Assembly: GCF_040546585.1 (NCBI RefSeq)
Contig: NZ_JBEPOC010000001.1
Location: forward strand, 3,720,001 to 3,784,000
DNA: 64,000 bases
Origin: Marmoricola sp. OAE513
GTDB lineage: Bacteria; Actinomycetota; Actinomycetes; Propionibacteriales; Nocardioidaceae
Direction: 5' to 3'
Position 1 is the first letter of the stretch, and every line of letters starts with the position of its first letter. The notes under the pieces were generated by a model. It ran no database searches and was not told the DNA's origin. It worked only from the letters and a program-made list of their open reading frames with translations. A program made the translations under genes and the position numbers. Positions 24,771-38,361 of the stretch are shown piece by piece.

Positions 24771-24796
24771 GGTAAACCCTCAACCTGAGGTTTACC
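24771..24796 (+). promoter_or_regulatory. Nested inverted repeat, candidate MerR operator
   Basis: GGTAAACC (24771-24778) and GGTTTACC (24789-24796) form a perfect eight-base inverted repeat with a ten-base spacer. Inside lies a second inverted repeat CCTCA-ACC-TGAGG (24777-24789 region). It precedes the MerR gene at 24904 by about 110 bases. MerR proteins bind such dyads in stretched promoters, so it is a likely autoregulatory or cross-regulatory operator. Confidence 0.6.
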
Positions 24797-24903
24797 TTTC
24801 TCTGGAACTTCGCTGTAACTCCATGGTTGAGATTTCTGCTCGGCAGGCGCTCGACCACCCTTCCCCAGGGGTTACGCTCAGTGGAGGAGACTTGGAGGTC
24901 GTA

Positions 24904-25530
24904 GTGGGCATCAACAGTGGAGACGGCAAGTCCGTAGCCGAGATCGACGCGCAGGCGGAGCTTGCCGCAGCGAAGGCTGCCGAGTCCGCCGACCAGCAGG
25001 GACTGCTGTTCAGCGAGGACGTCTCGACCCTTCCGGCTGACCTGGGTTACCGCGGTCCGACCGCGTGCAACGCCGCCGGGATCACCTACCGCCAGCTCGA
25101 CTACTGGGCCCGCACGGGTCTGGTCGAGCCCACCGTCCGCAGCGCGACCGGGTCCGGCACCCAGCGCCTGTACGGCTTCCGCGACATCCTCCTGCTCAAG
25201 GTCATCAAGCGCCTGCTCGACGCCGGCGTCTCGCTGCAGCAGATCCGTACCGCCGTGGCCCACCTGCGTGCCCGCGGGACCGACGACCTCACCCGCGTGA
25301 CGCTGATGAGCGACGGCGCCTCGGTCTACGAGTGCACCAGCAACGACGAGGTCATCGACCTGCTCCAGGGTGGCCAGGGTGTCTTCGGCATCGCGATCGG
25401 CGGCGTGTGGCGCGAGATCGAGGGTTCGCTCGCCGAGCTGCCCTCCGAGCGCACCGCCGAGGAGGCGGACGCGACCGCGGACGCCAACGACGAGCTGGCG
25501 GCCCGCCGCCAGGCGCGGATGTCGGGCTGA
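24904..25530 (+). CDS. MerR-family transcriptional regulator (Rv1830-like)
   Basis: Regulator of 208 residues. After a 45-residue acidic start, the MerR helix-turn-helix reads GPTACNAAGITYRQLDYWARTGLVEPTVRSATGSGTQRLYGFRDILLLKVIKRLLDAGVSLQQIRTAV (about 48-117). The C-terminal part is a likely effector or partner domain ending in an acidic/Ala tail. GTG 24904 has GGAGG (24894-24898) five bases upstream. Gene order matches the mycobacterial garA-merR-DUF151-merR-gcvP locus. A strong terminator follows. Confidence 0.85.
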   Translation: MGINSGDGKSVAEIDAQAELAAAKAAESADQQGLLFSEDVSTLPADLGYRGPTACNAAGITYRQLDYWARTGLVEPTVRSATGSGTQRLYGFRDILLLKVIKRLLDAGVSLQQIRTAVAHLRARGTDDLTRVTLMSDGASVYECTSNDEVIDLLQGGQGVFGIAIGGVWREIEGSLAELPSERTAEEADATADANDELAARRQARMSG

Positions 25531-25571
25531 TCCAGCCCGGTTCGCAGCACCAGCAACAAACTCCAGTCTCA

Positions 25572-25616
25572 ACCAGCCCCGTTCCGGTCCTCGACCGGGA
25601 CGGGGCTGGTACTTTT
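25572..25616 (+). terminator. Strong intrinsic terminator between merR and gcvP
   Basis: ACCAGCCCCGT (25572-25582) pairs with ACGGGGCTGGT (25600-25610), and the stem continues through CCGGTC/GACCGG to a three-base loop, giving about 17 base pairs. It is followed by ACTTTT. It is the clearest intrinsic terminator in the window and isolates the riboswitch-controlled gcvP from the regulator gene. Confidence 0.85.
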
Positions 25617-25638
25617 GGTCCCTGCTGGACATCCCGCG

Positions 25639-25760
25639 CGGGAGAGTCTCCGGCGGTACGACGAGGTACCGAACCGGAGCGCCGAAGGGGCAACTCCTCC
25701 CCGGAACCTCTCAGGCGCACGGACTGCGCGGGACAGGCAACTCTGAAGGACATCGTGTCC
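25639..25760 (+). promoter_or_regulatory. Glycine riboswitch (single aptamer) upstream of gcvP
   Basis: The leader has the conserved glycine aptamer elements in order: GGAGAGTCTCCGG (from 25641), GCGCCGAAGGGGCAACTCC (from 25679), AACCTCTCAGGC, and GGACAGGCAACTCTGAAG (25730-25748). AGAGT (25643-25647) pairs with ACTCT (25740-25744) to close P1. A hairpin GGACA-TCG-TGTCC (25748-25760) follows directly. No terminator lies between aptamer and gcvP, so control is probably through access to the GGGAG at 25793-25797. Glycine binding should switch on glycine decarboxylase. Confidence 0.9.
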
Positions 25761-25801
25761 GACAGAGGGGGAGGTGACCCGACCTTGCTTTTGGGAGCCT
25801 C

Positions 25802-28614
<2,813 letters not shown>

Positions 28615-28618
<4 letters not shown>

Positions 28619-29871
28619 CGGTTCGCCAGCAGGCGGTCCTCGACCGGGCCCAGGCCGAGGGACGGCTGCCCTCGGTCGTGGGCGGTACCGTCCAGGACGG
28701 CCGGTTGACGTGGACCGGGATCGCCGGGGACGGGGGCGCGGTCGACGCCCAGTACCGGATCGGGTCGATCACGAAGACGATGACGGCGGTGCTGGTGATG
28801 CAGTGCCGTGACGACGGCCTGCTCGGCCTGGACGACGAGCTCGGACGGTTCCTGCCCGGCACCGGGTACGCCGCGCACACGGTGCGCGACCTGCTCCGGC
28901 ACTCCTCGGGGATGCAGGCCGAACCGGTCGGCCCCTGGTGGGAGCGGTCACCCGGCGTCGACGTGGAGACCCTCGTGGCGGCCAACGACGGCAGCGGCCA
29001 GGTGCTCGCGCCGGGGACGACCTTCCACTACAGCAACCTCGGGTACGCACTGCTGGGGGAGACGGTCGCCCGACTGCGCGGCGAGATCTGGTGGGACCTC
29101 GTGGCGGAGCGGTTGCTGGCACCGCTGGGCATGACCCGGACGACGTACCTGCACACGGGTGAGCACGCGCAGGGCTACAGCGTCGGGCACTTCGACGGCA
29201 CCCTGACCCGTGAGCCGCACGCCGACACCGGAGCGATGGCGCCGGCCGGACAGGTCTGGAGCACGCTGGCGGACCTCGCCCGCTGGGTCGACTTCCTGGC
29301 GACGGGTCACCCCGAGATCCTCGCGGCCACGACCCTGGAGGAGATGAGCGCACCAGCCCCGCACGGCGAGTACGGCCTGGGCCTGCGCCGGATGGTGGAC
29401 GGCGACAGGGTCCTGGTCGGTCACACCGGTTCGATGCCCGGGTTCCAGGCCTGCGCTTTCGTCGACCGGAGGACCCGGACCGGGGCGGTGGCCCTGAGCA
29501 ACGCGACCACGGGCCTGGCGACCGACGTGCTCGCCCCCGCCCTGCTCGACGGTGCTGAGGAGTACGCCGGCGAGCGCTGGAGTCCGTCGGTGGCTCCGGA
29601 GGAACGGGTCGCCGAGCTTCTCGGCGTCTGGTTCTGGGGCAACACCGCCCACGAGCTGCGCTGGTCCAACCAGCTGCTCGAGCTGCGGACGCTCCAGGAC
29701 GCCCGGCTCTCCGACAGGTTCGAGGTCGGCCCGGACCGGATCCGCGGGGTCGAGGGCTACCTGCTCGGGGAGACCCTCGAGGTCGTGCAGCGGGACGCCG
29801 AGGGCCGTCCGGAGGCCCTCGAGTGCGCGACGTTCCGCTACACGCGAGTGCCCTACCCGGACGGCCCCTAG
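28615..29871 (+). CDS. Serine hydrolase, class C beta-lactamase/DD-peptidase fold
   Basis: Protein of 418 residues whose GTG overlaps the gcvP stop. It has the active-site triad of the penicillin-binding/beta-lactamase fold: SITK (SXXK, about residues 48-51), YSN (about 138-140) and HTG (about 273-275), plus LLRHSSGM. No signal peptide is evident, so it is probably a cytoplasmic esterase or peptidase, not a beta-lactamase. The C-terminal 100 residues form an extra domain seen in such proteins. Confidence 0.85.
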
Positions 29872-29896
29872 TTTCGGCAGGCTCAACCGACGGTGC

Positions 29897-31117
29897 CTAC
29901 TGCAGCGTCATGTTGGGCTCACCGTTGCCGTTGAGGCCGTTGGACCCCCGCACGCAGGTGCCGCTCTTCGGCGCACCGCCGTTGTAGGCCTGGCGCACGC
30001 AGTTGCGCAGCGCCTTCTGACCCCAGTAGTTCGGGTGCAGCGATTCCTGGATGTAGTAGTTGCCCGTCGCCGTGGCGGTGCGGATGGTGTTGATCCACTC
30101 CGTCTTGTCGACGGCGCCGGCCGTGGTCCAGCTCGGCAGACCCTTCTCCTCGAGAAGACCGACGGTGTTCTCGCACAGCCGACGGCCGTTGAACGCGTTG
30201 GCGACGTTGATCGTCTTCACGTTGGTCAGTCCCGACGCGGTGATCGCCTCACTGATCGTCTGGTTGATCTTCGGCAGCAGGGTGCTGTTCGCGTAGTCGG
30301 CGTCGGCGTTCCAGAAGCCGCAGCCGCCGGTGCTCTGCCGGGTGTAGCCGGACTCGGAGTACCGGATGCCGGATCCGTTGGGCAGGGGGGACATGTAGTT
30401 GGAGACCAGCAGCGTCCAGGAGCCGTCGGCGTACCCGGCGTTGCGCATCGCGGTGCGCACGTTCTGGAACGCCCCAGCGATCTCGGCGCGACGGGAGCTC
30501 ACCGCCGAGGTCGACAGGTTGTTGACCACGATGCTGTCGTCCTTGCAGTAGTCCTTCCACCACGTCGGCGATCCGAGGAAGTCGACGACGCACTGGGTCA
30601 CGATGCCCGCGAAGTCGAAGTTGTTGCCGCCGATGCTGATCTGCACCATCTTCACGTTGTGCGTGGCGGCGAAGTTCTGCAGCATCAGTGCCTGGCCCTG
30701 GTTGCCGCCGGAGCTGTAGAAGTCGATGCCGGGCTTGAAGTTCGACCCGTCGGTGTAGGTCCCGGTCTTGGCCCCGGAGCACGCCAGGTTGAGCGAGCTG
30801 ATCCCGCCGCCGATGGCGATCTCCGCCGACTTGCTGCGGTGGCACCGGTTGATCGTCTCGGCGTTGTTCGCGGCGTTGTCGAAGTACGCGGTGCCGCCGA
30901 GCGCGTCGTGGAGGGACTCGCCGTTGTTGGTGTTGCCCGCCCAGCGGCCGGCCTCGCCGGAGATGTAGGAGTCGCCGACGGACACGACGTACGGCGTCCC
31001 GACCCCCGGGCCGTCGGCGTGGGCCGGATCGGCGAAGGTGACCGCGCTGAGGCCGACGGTCGCGAGCGACAGGGCGGTCAGGATGGTGAGACGGCGACGC
31101 AAGGGGAGGGATGACAC
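29897..31117 (-). CDS. Secreted SGNH/GDSL hydrolase
   Basis: Secreted esterase-like protein of 406 residues. The GTG at 31117 has a perfect AGGAGG seven bases upstream. The signal peptide (LRRRLTILTALSLATVGLSA, cut near 30-35) precedes the mature enzyme. SGNH blocks: VSVGDSYISGEAG (nucleophile Ser), a Gly in the NLACSGAKTG region, SIGGNNFDF (Asn) and ESLHPNYWGQKAL (catalytic His with acidic partner). Several Cys suggest disulfides. Substrate unknown, perhaps a lipid or polysaccharide ester. Confidence 0.85.
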   Translation of the reverse strand: MSSLPLRRRLTILTALSLATVGLSAVTFADPAHADGPGVGTPYVVSVGDSYISGEAGRWAGNTNNGESLHDALGGTAYFDNAANNAETINRCHRSKSAEIAIGGGISSLNLACSGAKTGTYTDGSNFKPGIDFYSSGGNQGQALMLQNFAATHNVKMVQISIGGNNFDFAGIVTQCVVDFLGSPTWWKDYCKDDSIVVNNLSTSAVSSRRAEIAGAFQNVRTAMRNAGYADGSWTLLVSNYMSPLPNGSGIRYSESGYTRQSTGGCGFWNADADYANSTLLPKINQTISEAITASGLTNVKTINVANAFNGRRLCENTVGLLEEKGLPSWTTAGAVDKTEWINTIRTATATGNYYIQESLHPNYWGQKALRNCVRQAYNGGAPKSGTCVRGSNGLNGNGEPNMTLQ

Positions 31118-31140
31118 CGGATTGCCTCCTGGCTGGGTGA

Positions 31141-31158
31141 GGAGCCCGAGCGGGCTCC
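31141..31158 (-). repeat. Perfect inverted repeat in the SGNH gene leader
   Basis: GGAGCCCG and CGGGCTCC form an eight-base inverted repeat with a two-base centre, about 25 bases upstream of the SGNH start codon. It would fold in the 5' leader or act as a binding site. Confidence 0.35.
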
Positions 31159-31208
31159 CCCGCAACGTAGTGGCCCCGGTCACACCTCCGGCAGTCTTGT
31201 ACTCAATC

Positions 31209-31230
31209 GCGGTTACTGGTAGGTAACCGC
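31209..31230 (-). terminator. Hairpin downstream of tldE
   Basis: GCGGTTAC and GTAACCGC pair over eight bases around a six-base loop, eight bases past the end of the tldE-like gene on the minus strand. No T-run follows. It could end the tldD-tldE transcript or act as an operator for the SGNH gene. Confidence 0.4.
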
Positions 31231-31237
31231 CGGGCCC

Positions 31238-32616
31238 TCAGAGCGCCTGGGAGACCGAGCTCATGTTGAAGTCGGGGATCCGCAGCGCCGGGGTCGCGGT
31301 CCGGGAGAAGTAGTCGTCGCCCCACTCGCGGCCGAAGCTCGGCACCGTGGCCGACGCCGCGGTGAACCGCTTGAGCAGGTCGACGGGGGACTCGTTGAAC
31401 CGGAAGTTGTTGACCGCGCCGACGATCTCGCCGCCCTCGACCTTGTAGACGCCGTCACGGGTGAGCCCGGTCAGCAGGAGCGTCTGCGGGTCGACCTCGC
31501 GGATGTACCAGAGACAGGTGAGCAGCAGGCCGTCCTCGAGCCCTGTCACCAGGTCGCCCTCGGAGCCCGAGCCACCGGCGACGTCGAGCACGAGGTTGTC
31601 GATGCCGGGGGTCGTCGCCAGTCCGGTGAGCCCTGCCGAGTGCCGTGTCTGCAGCAGCGAGGTCAGCACGCCGTCAGTGATCCAGGACGTCGGACCGAGC
31701 GGAAGACCGTTGTCGTAGACGCTGCTGTCGTTGCCCGAACCGCTCGCGATCACGAACGGCGCGGCGCCGAGGCCCGGGTAGCCGGGGTCCGAGTGCAGGG
31801 TGACCCGCGGGTCGACGATCTGCTCGCCGACGCGGGTGCCTCCGCCGGACTTCGAGTACACCGTCTGACCGTCGTGGGCCACCCGCGCGCCGGCGCTCCA
31901 GTACGCGTCGATCATGAGGTCGGCCACGGCTCCGGGGGGCAGCACGGTGTCGTAGCGTCCGGCCGGCAGGTCGATGCGCCGAGCGCCCCAACCGATCCGG
32001 GTGGCGACGTCGGCAGCCATCCTCGCTGCGGAGACGTCGGAGAAGTCGCGGGTGGCACCTCCCACCCACGCGCTGGTCGAGAGATCGGTCGGCTTGCCGG
32101 TGCAGCCGTAGTGGCCGGTCGGCTGGACGTGCCGCAGCCTCAGGCCGGTGCTGGACCCGAGGTAGGTGGTGGTGACCTCGTGGTTCACGAAGCCGTAGAG
32201 GATCCGGTCCTCGGCCTCGGCGCGCTCGAACTCGCGCCCGAGCTCGGTGGCGAAGTCGCGGTAGACCTCGATCGAGGTGGTCTCGGCCGGGTCGTCCCAG
32301 TCTGCGGCGGCGCCCTCGGTGAGCAGGTCGGCGCGGTCCTCAGCAGGCTGCGCCAGCAGAGCCGCGGCGTCGGCCTGGGCAACGAGGTCGGCGACCTGCT
32401 CGGGGGAGGCGGCCGTGCCGCTCACCGACGCGTTGCCGTCGCCGGCGAAGGCGATCACCGTGACGCCGATGCTGTGCATGACCCCGTTGGTGGTCAGGGT
32501 GTTGTTCGCCCACCGCAGGTTCGCGCTGCTGGAGTCCTGGACGATGACGATGCACGCCGGTGAGGTCGAGGCGTCGAGCGCGTGCTCGACCAGGTGCTGG
32601 GGCTTGACGAGCGCCA

Positions 32617-32617
<1 letters not shown>
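31238..32617 (-). CDS. TldE/PmbA-type metalloprotease-family protein
   Basis: Protein of 459 residues, inactive-type partner of TldD. It starts MALVKPQHLVEHALDASTSPACIVIVQ and contains the family segments GFVNHEVTTTYLGSSTGLRLRHVQPTGHYG, RYDTVLPPGAVADLMI and GLTRDGVYKVEGGEIVGAVNNFRFNESPVDLL. It lacks HEXXXH, as expected for TldE. The TldD/TldE heterodimer is a zinc protease that degrades unfolded peptides and matures some modified peptides. Its ATG overlaps the tldD stop by one base. Confidence 0.85.
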
Positions 32618-34155
<1,538 letters not shown>

Positions 34156-34179
34156 GCGACGACCCTACCGAGGGCACCG

Positions 34180-37170
34180 TCACCCTCCGGACAGCACCGC
34201 GCGCAGTGTCGAGCCCGAGCGGCCCTTGCTGACCTCGAGCTGGGTCGCGATCCGGCTGCGCAGCTCCGGCACGTGGCTGACCAGGCCGACCACACGTCCG
34301 CCGTCCCGCAGCCGGTCGAGGGTGTCCATGACGTCCTCGAGGGTGTCGGCATCGAGAGACCCGAAGCCCTCGTCGATGAACAGGGTGTCGATGTCGGTCC
34401 CGCCCGCCTCGTGCGCGACGGTGTCGGCCAGGCCGAGTGCCAGCGCGAGGGACACGACGAAGGTCTCGCCGCCGGACAGCGTCGCGGGATCGCGGTGCAC
34501 GCCGTTCCAGTCGTCGCGCACCCGCAGGCTGAGCCCGCCGCGCTGCTCGCCGTAACCCCGGTCGTCGGTGTGCTCGAGCGCGTACCGCTGGTCCGACATC
34601 GCAGCGAGGCGCTCGTTGGCCGCGTCCACGACCTGCCGCAACCGCTCGGCGAGCACGTACGCCGCCAGCCTCATCCGCTGCGGGTTGTCCACGCTCTTGC
34701 CCTCGACCAGGGCGGCCAGTGCGGCCACGGTGCGGTGGTCTGCCCGCAGGGGAGCCCACGCCTCGAGTCTGGTGCCGAGCTGGGAAGCGAGCGCCGTCAG
34801 CCGCTCGCAGCGCGCCGTCGCCGCGGAGTAGGCCGACGCCGCCGCTCGCGCCACGGCCGCTGCGGACTCCACGGCCGCCTCCAGATCGGGCAGCGCCAGA
34901 GGCAGCTGCTCCAGCGCGTCGAGCACGTCCGGGTCAGCGAGCGTCGCGCGCGCGGCGTGCACGGCCAGGTCCGCCTCGGCGAGCAGGTCCTCCGCCTGCC
35001 GGAGATCCTCGGGGGCGAGCAGCGAGGCCACCGCGGCCGCGGGGTCCTCGAAGCCTGCGTCGGCAGCAGCGCGCCCCAGCTGCTCGAACAGCTGGTCGGC
35101 CTGGTGCTGCGACTCCTGCGCACGCTGGAGGTCGGTGGCGGCCCTCTCGAGGTCGCTCACCCGGCGGGCCCGGAGACCGATGATCTCCGCCAGGGGCATG
35201 GTGGACGTCTCGGCGTCTGCGGACCCGGACGCGGCGAGCACGGACTCCCACTCGGTAGCGATCGCCTCGTCGAGCTCGGCGATACCCGCGAGCTCGGTCT
35301 GCAGAGCCGTGCGCTCGAGCAGCGCCGAGGCGAGGTCGGCGCGCGCACGCTCGAGCCGGTCACGGCACGTGGCCTCGTGCGCAGTCAGCACGTCGAGTGC
35401 GGCCGCCAGCGGCTCGAGCCGCTCGGCCTCGTCCCGGGCGGACGCGAGCTGATCGGCGAGACGCTCGCGGTCCAGCCCGGCCAACCGGAGCTCCAGCCCG
35501 CTCAGCTCACCCTCGAGTGAGGCTACCTGGACCTGGCGAGCCTGGAGCTCGAACTCGGCGTCCTCGAGCTCTTTGCGGGCCTGGTCCTCCTCGGCACGGC
35601 CGACGCCGTTGCTCTGGCTGCGCGCCGGAGCCGGGTGGGACGCGCTCCCGCAGACCGGGCACGAGCACCCGCTGGCCAGCTGGCCGGCGAGCTCGCCGGC
35701 CATGTTGTTGATCCGTGCCTCGCGCAGGTCGAGGTAGTGCTCGCGGGCCCGCTGCGCCGTGCTGGTGGCGCTGAGCACGTCGGTCCGGGCCGCGGTCAGC
35801 TCGAGTCCGAGCAGCTCCGCCCGGCGTGCCTCGCCGAGCGAGGTCTCCAGGGCGTCCACGCGCGCCAGCGCCAGGGGGTGCCTTGCCGCGGCGGCTCGAG
35901 CCTCGTCGGTGGCAGCAGCTGCCTCCGCGATGACCGCGGGCTGATCCGCGATCACGAGCTCGAGCTCCGCGACCCCTGACTCGACCGCCCGCAACGTCGA
36001 GCGCACCTCGTCGGCGCGGGCACGGGCCTCGAGCCGGGCGGTCTCCCGAGGGGTGAAGGCGACAGCGGTCGCGTGCGCCGCGCGGGCCCGACCGAGCGCG
36101 TCGTCCAGGCTTTCCGCGGGGAGGGTCCACGCCGACCAGGTGGTGCGTGCGGCGGACGCTGCGCGCTCGGCCGCGTCGTGGCTGCGGGCGAGCGCGGTCA
36201 GGGGTGCAGCACGATGGTGGTCGAGCGTGCGAGACCGGAGCTCCTCGAGCTCGTCGGCGCGTGCTGCCCACTCCGCGACAGCAGCTTCTGCCCGGGCGCC
36301 TCGTGCACGGAGCTCGCGGAGCCGCTGCGCCTCCTCGAGGCGGGTCGTCGCCCGGAGAAGATCCGCATCGGCCACCTGCGAACGGGCCGCGCTCGTGGCC
36401 TTCTGCCCGGTGGCCGCGGCGGTGCCGGCAGCGACCCAGCGCTCGAGGTCGCCGTTCTCGAACGCGGTACCCAGGTCGGCGAACCACTCCTCCTCGACCT
36501 CGGACCCGCTCGCCTCCCGCAGACGGTTCACCGTCTCCAGCACGCTCTCGCCGGCTGCTTCGCTGGCGCGACGGGCACGGGTACGGCGCTCGACCAACCA
36601 GTGCTCGATGCGTTCGTAGCGATCGGTGCGGAACAGCTGCTGGAGGACGGCGTGCCGTTCAGCCGACGTGGCCCGGAGGAACGCCTGGAAACGGCCCTGG
36701 GGAAGCAGGGCGACCTGGTTGAACTGCGCGCAGGTCATGCCGAGGAGATCGCTGACCAGCAGACCGGCGTCGTCCAGCCGGTTGGTCAGCACGGTCCAGG
36801 AACCGTCGCGCAGCTCCTCGACCAGGACGTGCGCCTGCACCTTCGTCTCGCCGGTGCCGCGCAGCTTGGGACGCATCCAGGCGGGGGAGCGGGTGAAGAG
36901 AAGCTCGCGCTCACCGATGCTGAGCCGCAGCCTGACCTCCGGAGCCACCTGGGGGGCGGCGTGGTCGCTGCGCAGGTGCTTGGCGCCGGCGCGGTCGCCG
37001 GGCACCTGCCCGTAGAGCGCGAAGCAGACGGCGTCCAGCACGCTGGTCTTGCCCGCTCCGGTCGCTCCGGTGAGCAGGAAGAGGCCCGCGGACGAGAGCT
37101 CGTCGAAGTCGACCTCGACGGTGCCGGCGAAGGGGCCGAACGCGGTGACCGACAGGTGGTGGAGGCGCAT
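34180..37170 (-). CDS. sbcC: DNA repair exonuclease SbcC (Rad50-like ATPase)
   Basis: SMC-like ATPase of 996 residues partnering with SbcD to cut hairpins and DNA ends. It begins MRLHHLSVTAFGPFAGTVEV, with Walker A TGATGAGKTSVLD (about 34-46). Long coiled-coil arms rich in Ala, Arg, Glu and Leu fill about 200-880. The zinc hook SGCSCPVCGSASH is near the middle (about 505-517). The ABC signature LSGGETFVVSLALALGLAD and Walker B LFIDEGFGSLD lie near the C-terminus. ATG overlaps the sbcD stop by one base. Confidence 0.93.
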   Translation of the reverse strand: MRLHHLSVTAFGPFAGTVEVDFDELSSAGLFLLTGATGAGKTSVLDAVCFALYGQVPGDRAGAKHLRSDHAAPQVAPEVRLRLSIGERELLFTRSPAWMRPKLRGTGETKVQAHVLVEELRDGSWTVLTNRLDDAGLLVSDLLGMTCAQFNQVALLPQGRFQAFLRATSAERHAVLQQLFRTDRYERIEHWLVERRTRARRASEAAGESVLETVNRLREASGSEVEEEWFADLGTAFENGDLERWVAAGTAAATGQKATSAARSQVADADLLRATTRLEEAQRLRELRARGARAEAAVAEWAARADELEELRSRTLDHHRAAPLTALARSHDAAERAASAARTTWSAWTLPAESLDDALGRARAAHATAVAFTPRETARLEARARADEVRSTLRAVESGVAELELVIADQPAVIAEAAAATDEARAAAARHPLALARVDALETSLGEARRAELLGLELTAARTDVLSATSTAQRAREHYLDLREARINNMAGELAGQLASGCSCPVCGSASHPAPARSQSNGVGRAEEDQARKELEDAEFELQARQVQVASLEGELSGLELRLAGLDRERLADQLASARDEAERLEPLAAALDVLTAHEATCRDRLERARADLASALLERTALQTELAGIAELDEAIATEWESVLAASGSADAETSTMPLAEIIGLRARRVSDLERAATDLQRAQESQHQADQLFEQLGRAAADAGFEDPAAAVASLLAPEDLRQAEDLLAEADLAVHAARATLADPDVLDALEQLPLALPDLEAAVESAAAVARAAASAYSAATARCERLTALASQLGTRLEAWAPLRADHRTVAALAALVEGKSVDNPQRMRLAAYVLAERLRQVVDAANERLAAMSDQRYALEHTDDRGYGEQRGGLSLRVRDDWNGVHRDPATLSGGETFVVSLALALGLADTVAHEAGGTDIDTLFIDEGFGSLDADTLEDVMDTLDRLRDGGRVVGLVSHVPELRSRIATQLEVSKGRSGSTLRAVLSGG

Positions 37171-38324
37171 CAGGCTCGCACCCGCACGTCACCGTCGGGA
37201 TCGAGCGCGCACGCCTCGCAGGCGTCACGCAGCAGGTCGGACTCGGCCGCGCTGGCCGGCTCGCCCCGGACGTCGGAGACGAAGGCCAGGGCGATCTCGT
37301 GGTCGCTGCGCCCGGTCACGACCCGGCGGCGGGAAGCGCCGGCCGTGGTCGGCGGGGCGAATTGGAGCGCGACCACGTGCTCGAAGCGGGCCTGCAACCG
37401 GGCCATGGCCTGGGCTGGACGGACGGGGTCGGTGATCGTCGCCTGGACCCAGGAGTGCTCGTCGGCGTCGTACCGGGTGCTGGTGAGCAGCTCGTCGATG
37501 GTCCCGGAGATCCGGGCGAGCGGCCGCGGCACCGGCGCGGCGACGAACTCGGTCGCTGCGAGTCCCTCAGCGCCCAGATCGACCAGCCAGGTGCCCTTGA
37601 GGTGATCGGCCTCGGAGAACGAGTAGGCCAGTGGGGAGCCCGAGTACCGTACCGACTCGGTCAGGGTGTGCCGCCCGTGCAGGTGGCCGAGCGCGACGTA
37701 GTCGATGCCGTCGAAGAGAGCGGTCGGGACGGCGGAGACCCCGCCCACGGCGATGTCGCGCTCGCTGTCGCTGGTGGTGCCGCCCATGACGAAGGCGTGC
37801 GCCAGGACGACGGAACGGACCGGTCCCCGCGCGGCGAGGTCGGCGTTGATCCGCCTCATCGCCTCGCCCAGAGCGGCCTGGTGGGACCTGGTCGAGAGGT
37901 CCCAGTGCCGCTTGGCGTGGTCGGGTTCGAGGTAGGGGATCCCGTACACGGCCACCTCGCCGTGCTCGTCCGGCACGAGCACCGGTTCCGCCACCCGGTC
38001 GAGGTGCGTCCGGAGGTGGAACCCGGCCGCGTCGGCCAGCCGGGAGTTGAACCCTAGACGCTGGGCGGAGTCGTGGTTGCCACTGGTCACGACGACGCGG
38101 GCGCGCGACGCCGCGAGCCGCGCGAAGGCGTCGTCGGCCAGCGCGACGGCGTCCACCGGAGGCAGCGCGCGGTCGTAGATGTCGCCGGCGACCACCACCA
38201 GGTCGATCTCGCGGTCCTCGATCAGGCCGAGCAGGTGGTCGACGTACGCCGCCTGGTGGGTGAGCATCGACTGACCGTGGAACTGGCGCCCGAGGTGCCA
38301 GTCTGAGGTGTGGAGGATGCGCAC
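37170..38324 (-). CDS. sbcD: Exonuclease SbcD (Mre11-like)
   Basis: Calcineurin-like phosphoesterase subunit of the SbcCD nuclease, 384 residues. Metal-binding blocks appear in order: ILHTSDWHLGRQFHG (residues 3-17), VVVAGDIYDRALPP (about 45-58), VVTSGNHDSAQRLG (about 77-90), VVLAHAFVMGG and ALGHLHGRHT. The GTG at 38324 has TACGGT six bases before it, so it is probably leaderless. The frame is open further upstream into the fdhD side, without conserved sequence. Confidence 0.92.
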   Translation of the reverse strand: MRILHTSDWHLGRQFHGQSMLTHQAAYVDHLLGLIEDREIDLVVVAGDIYDRALPPVDAVALADDAFARLAASRARVVVTSGNHDSAQRLGFNSRLADAAGFHLRTHLDRVAEPVLVPDEHGEVAVYGIPYLEPDHAKRHWDLSTRSHQAALGEAMRRINADLAARGPVRSVVLAHAFVMGGTTSDSERDIAVGGVSAVPTALFDGIDYVALGHLHGRHTLTESVRYSGSPLAYSFSEADHLKGTWLVDLGAEGLAATEFVAAPVPRPLARISGTIDELLTSTRYDADEHSWVQATITDPVRPAQAMARLQARFEHVVALQFAPPTTAGASRRRVVTGRSDHEIALAFVSDVRGEPASAAESDLLRDACEACALDPDGDVRVRA

Positions 38325-38361
38325 GTCCTCACCGTAGGAGAGGGCCCCGACAAACGTCGGT

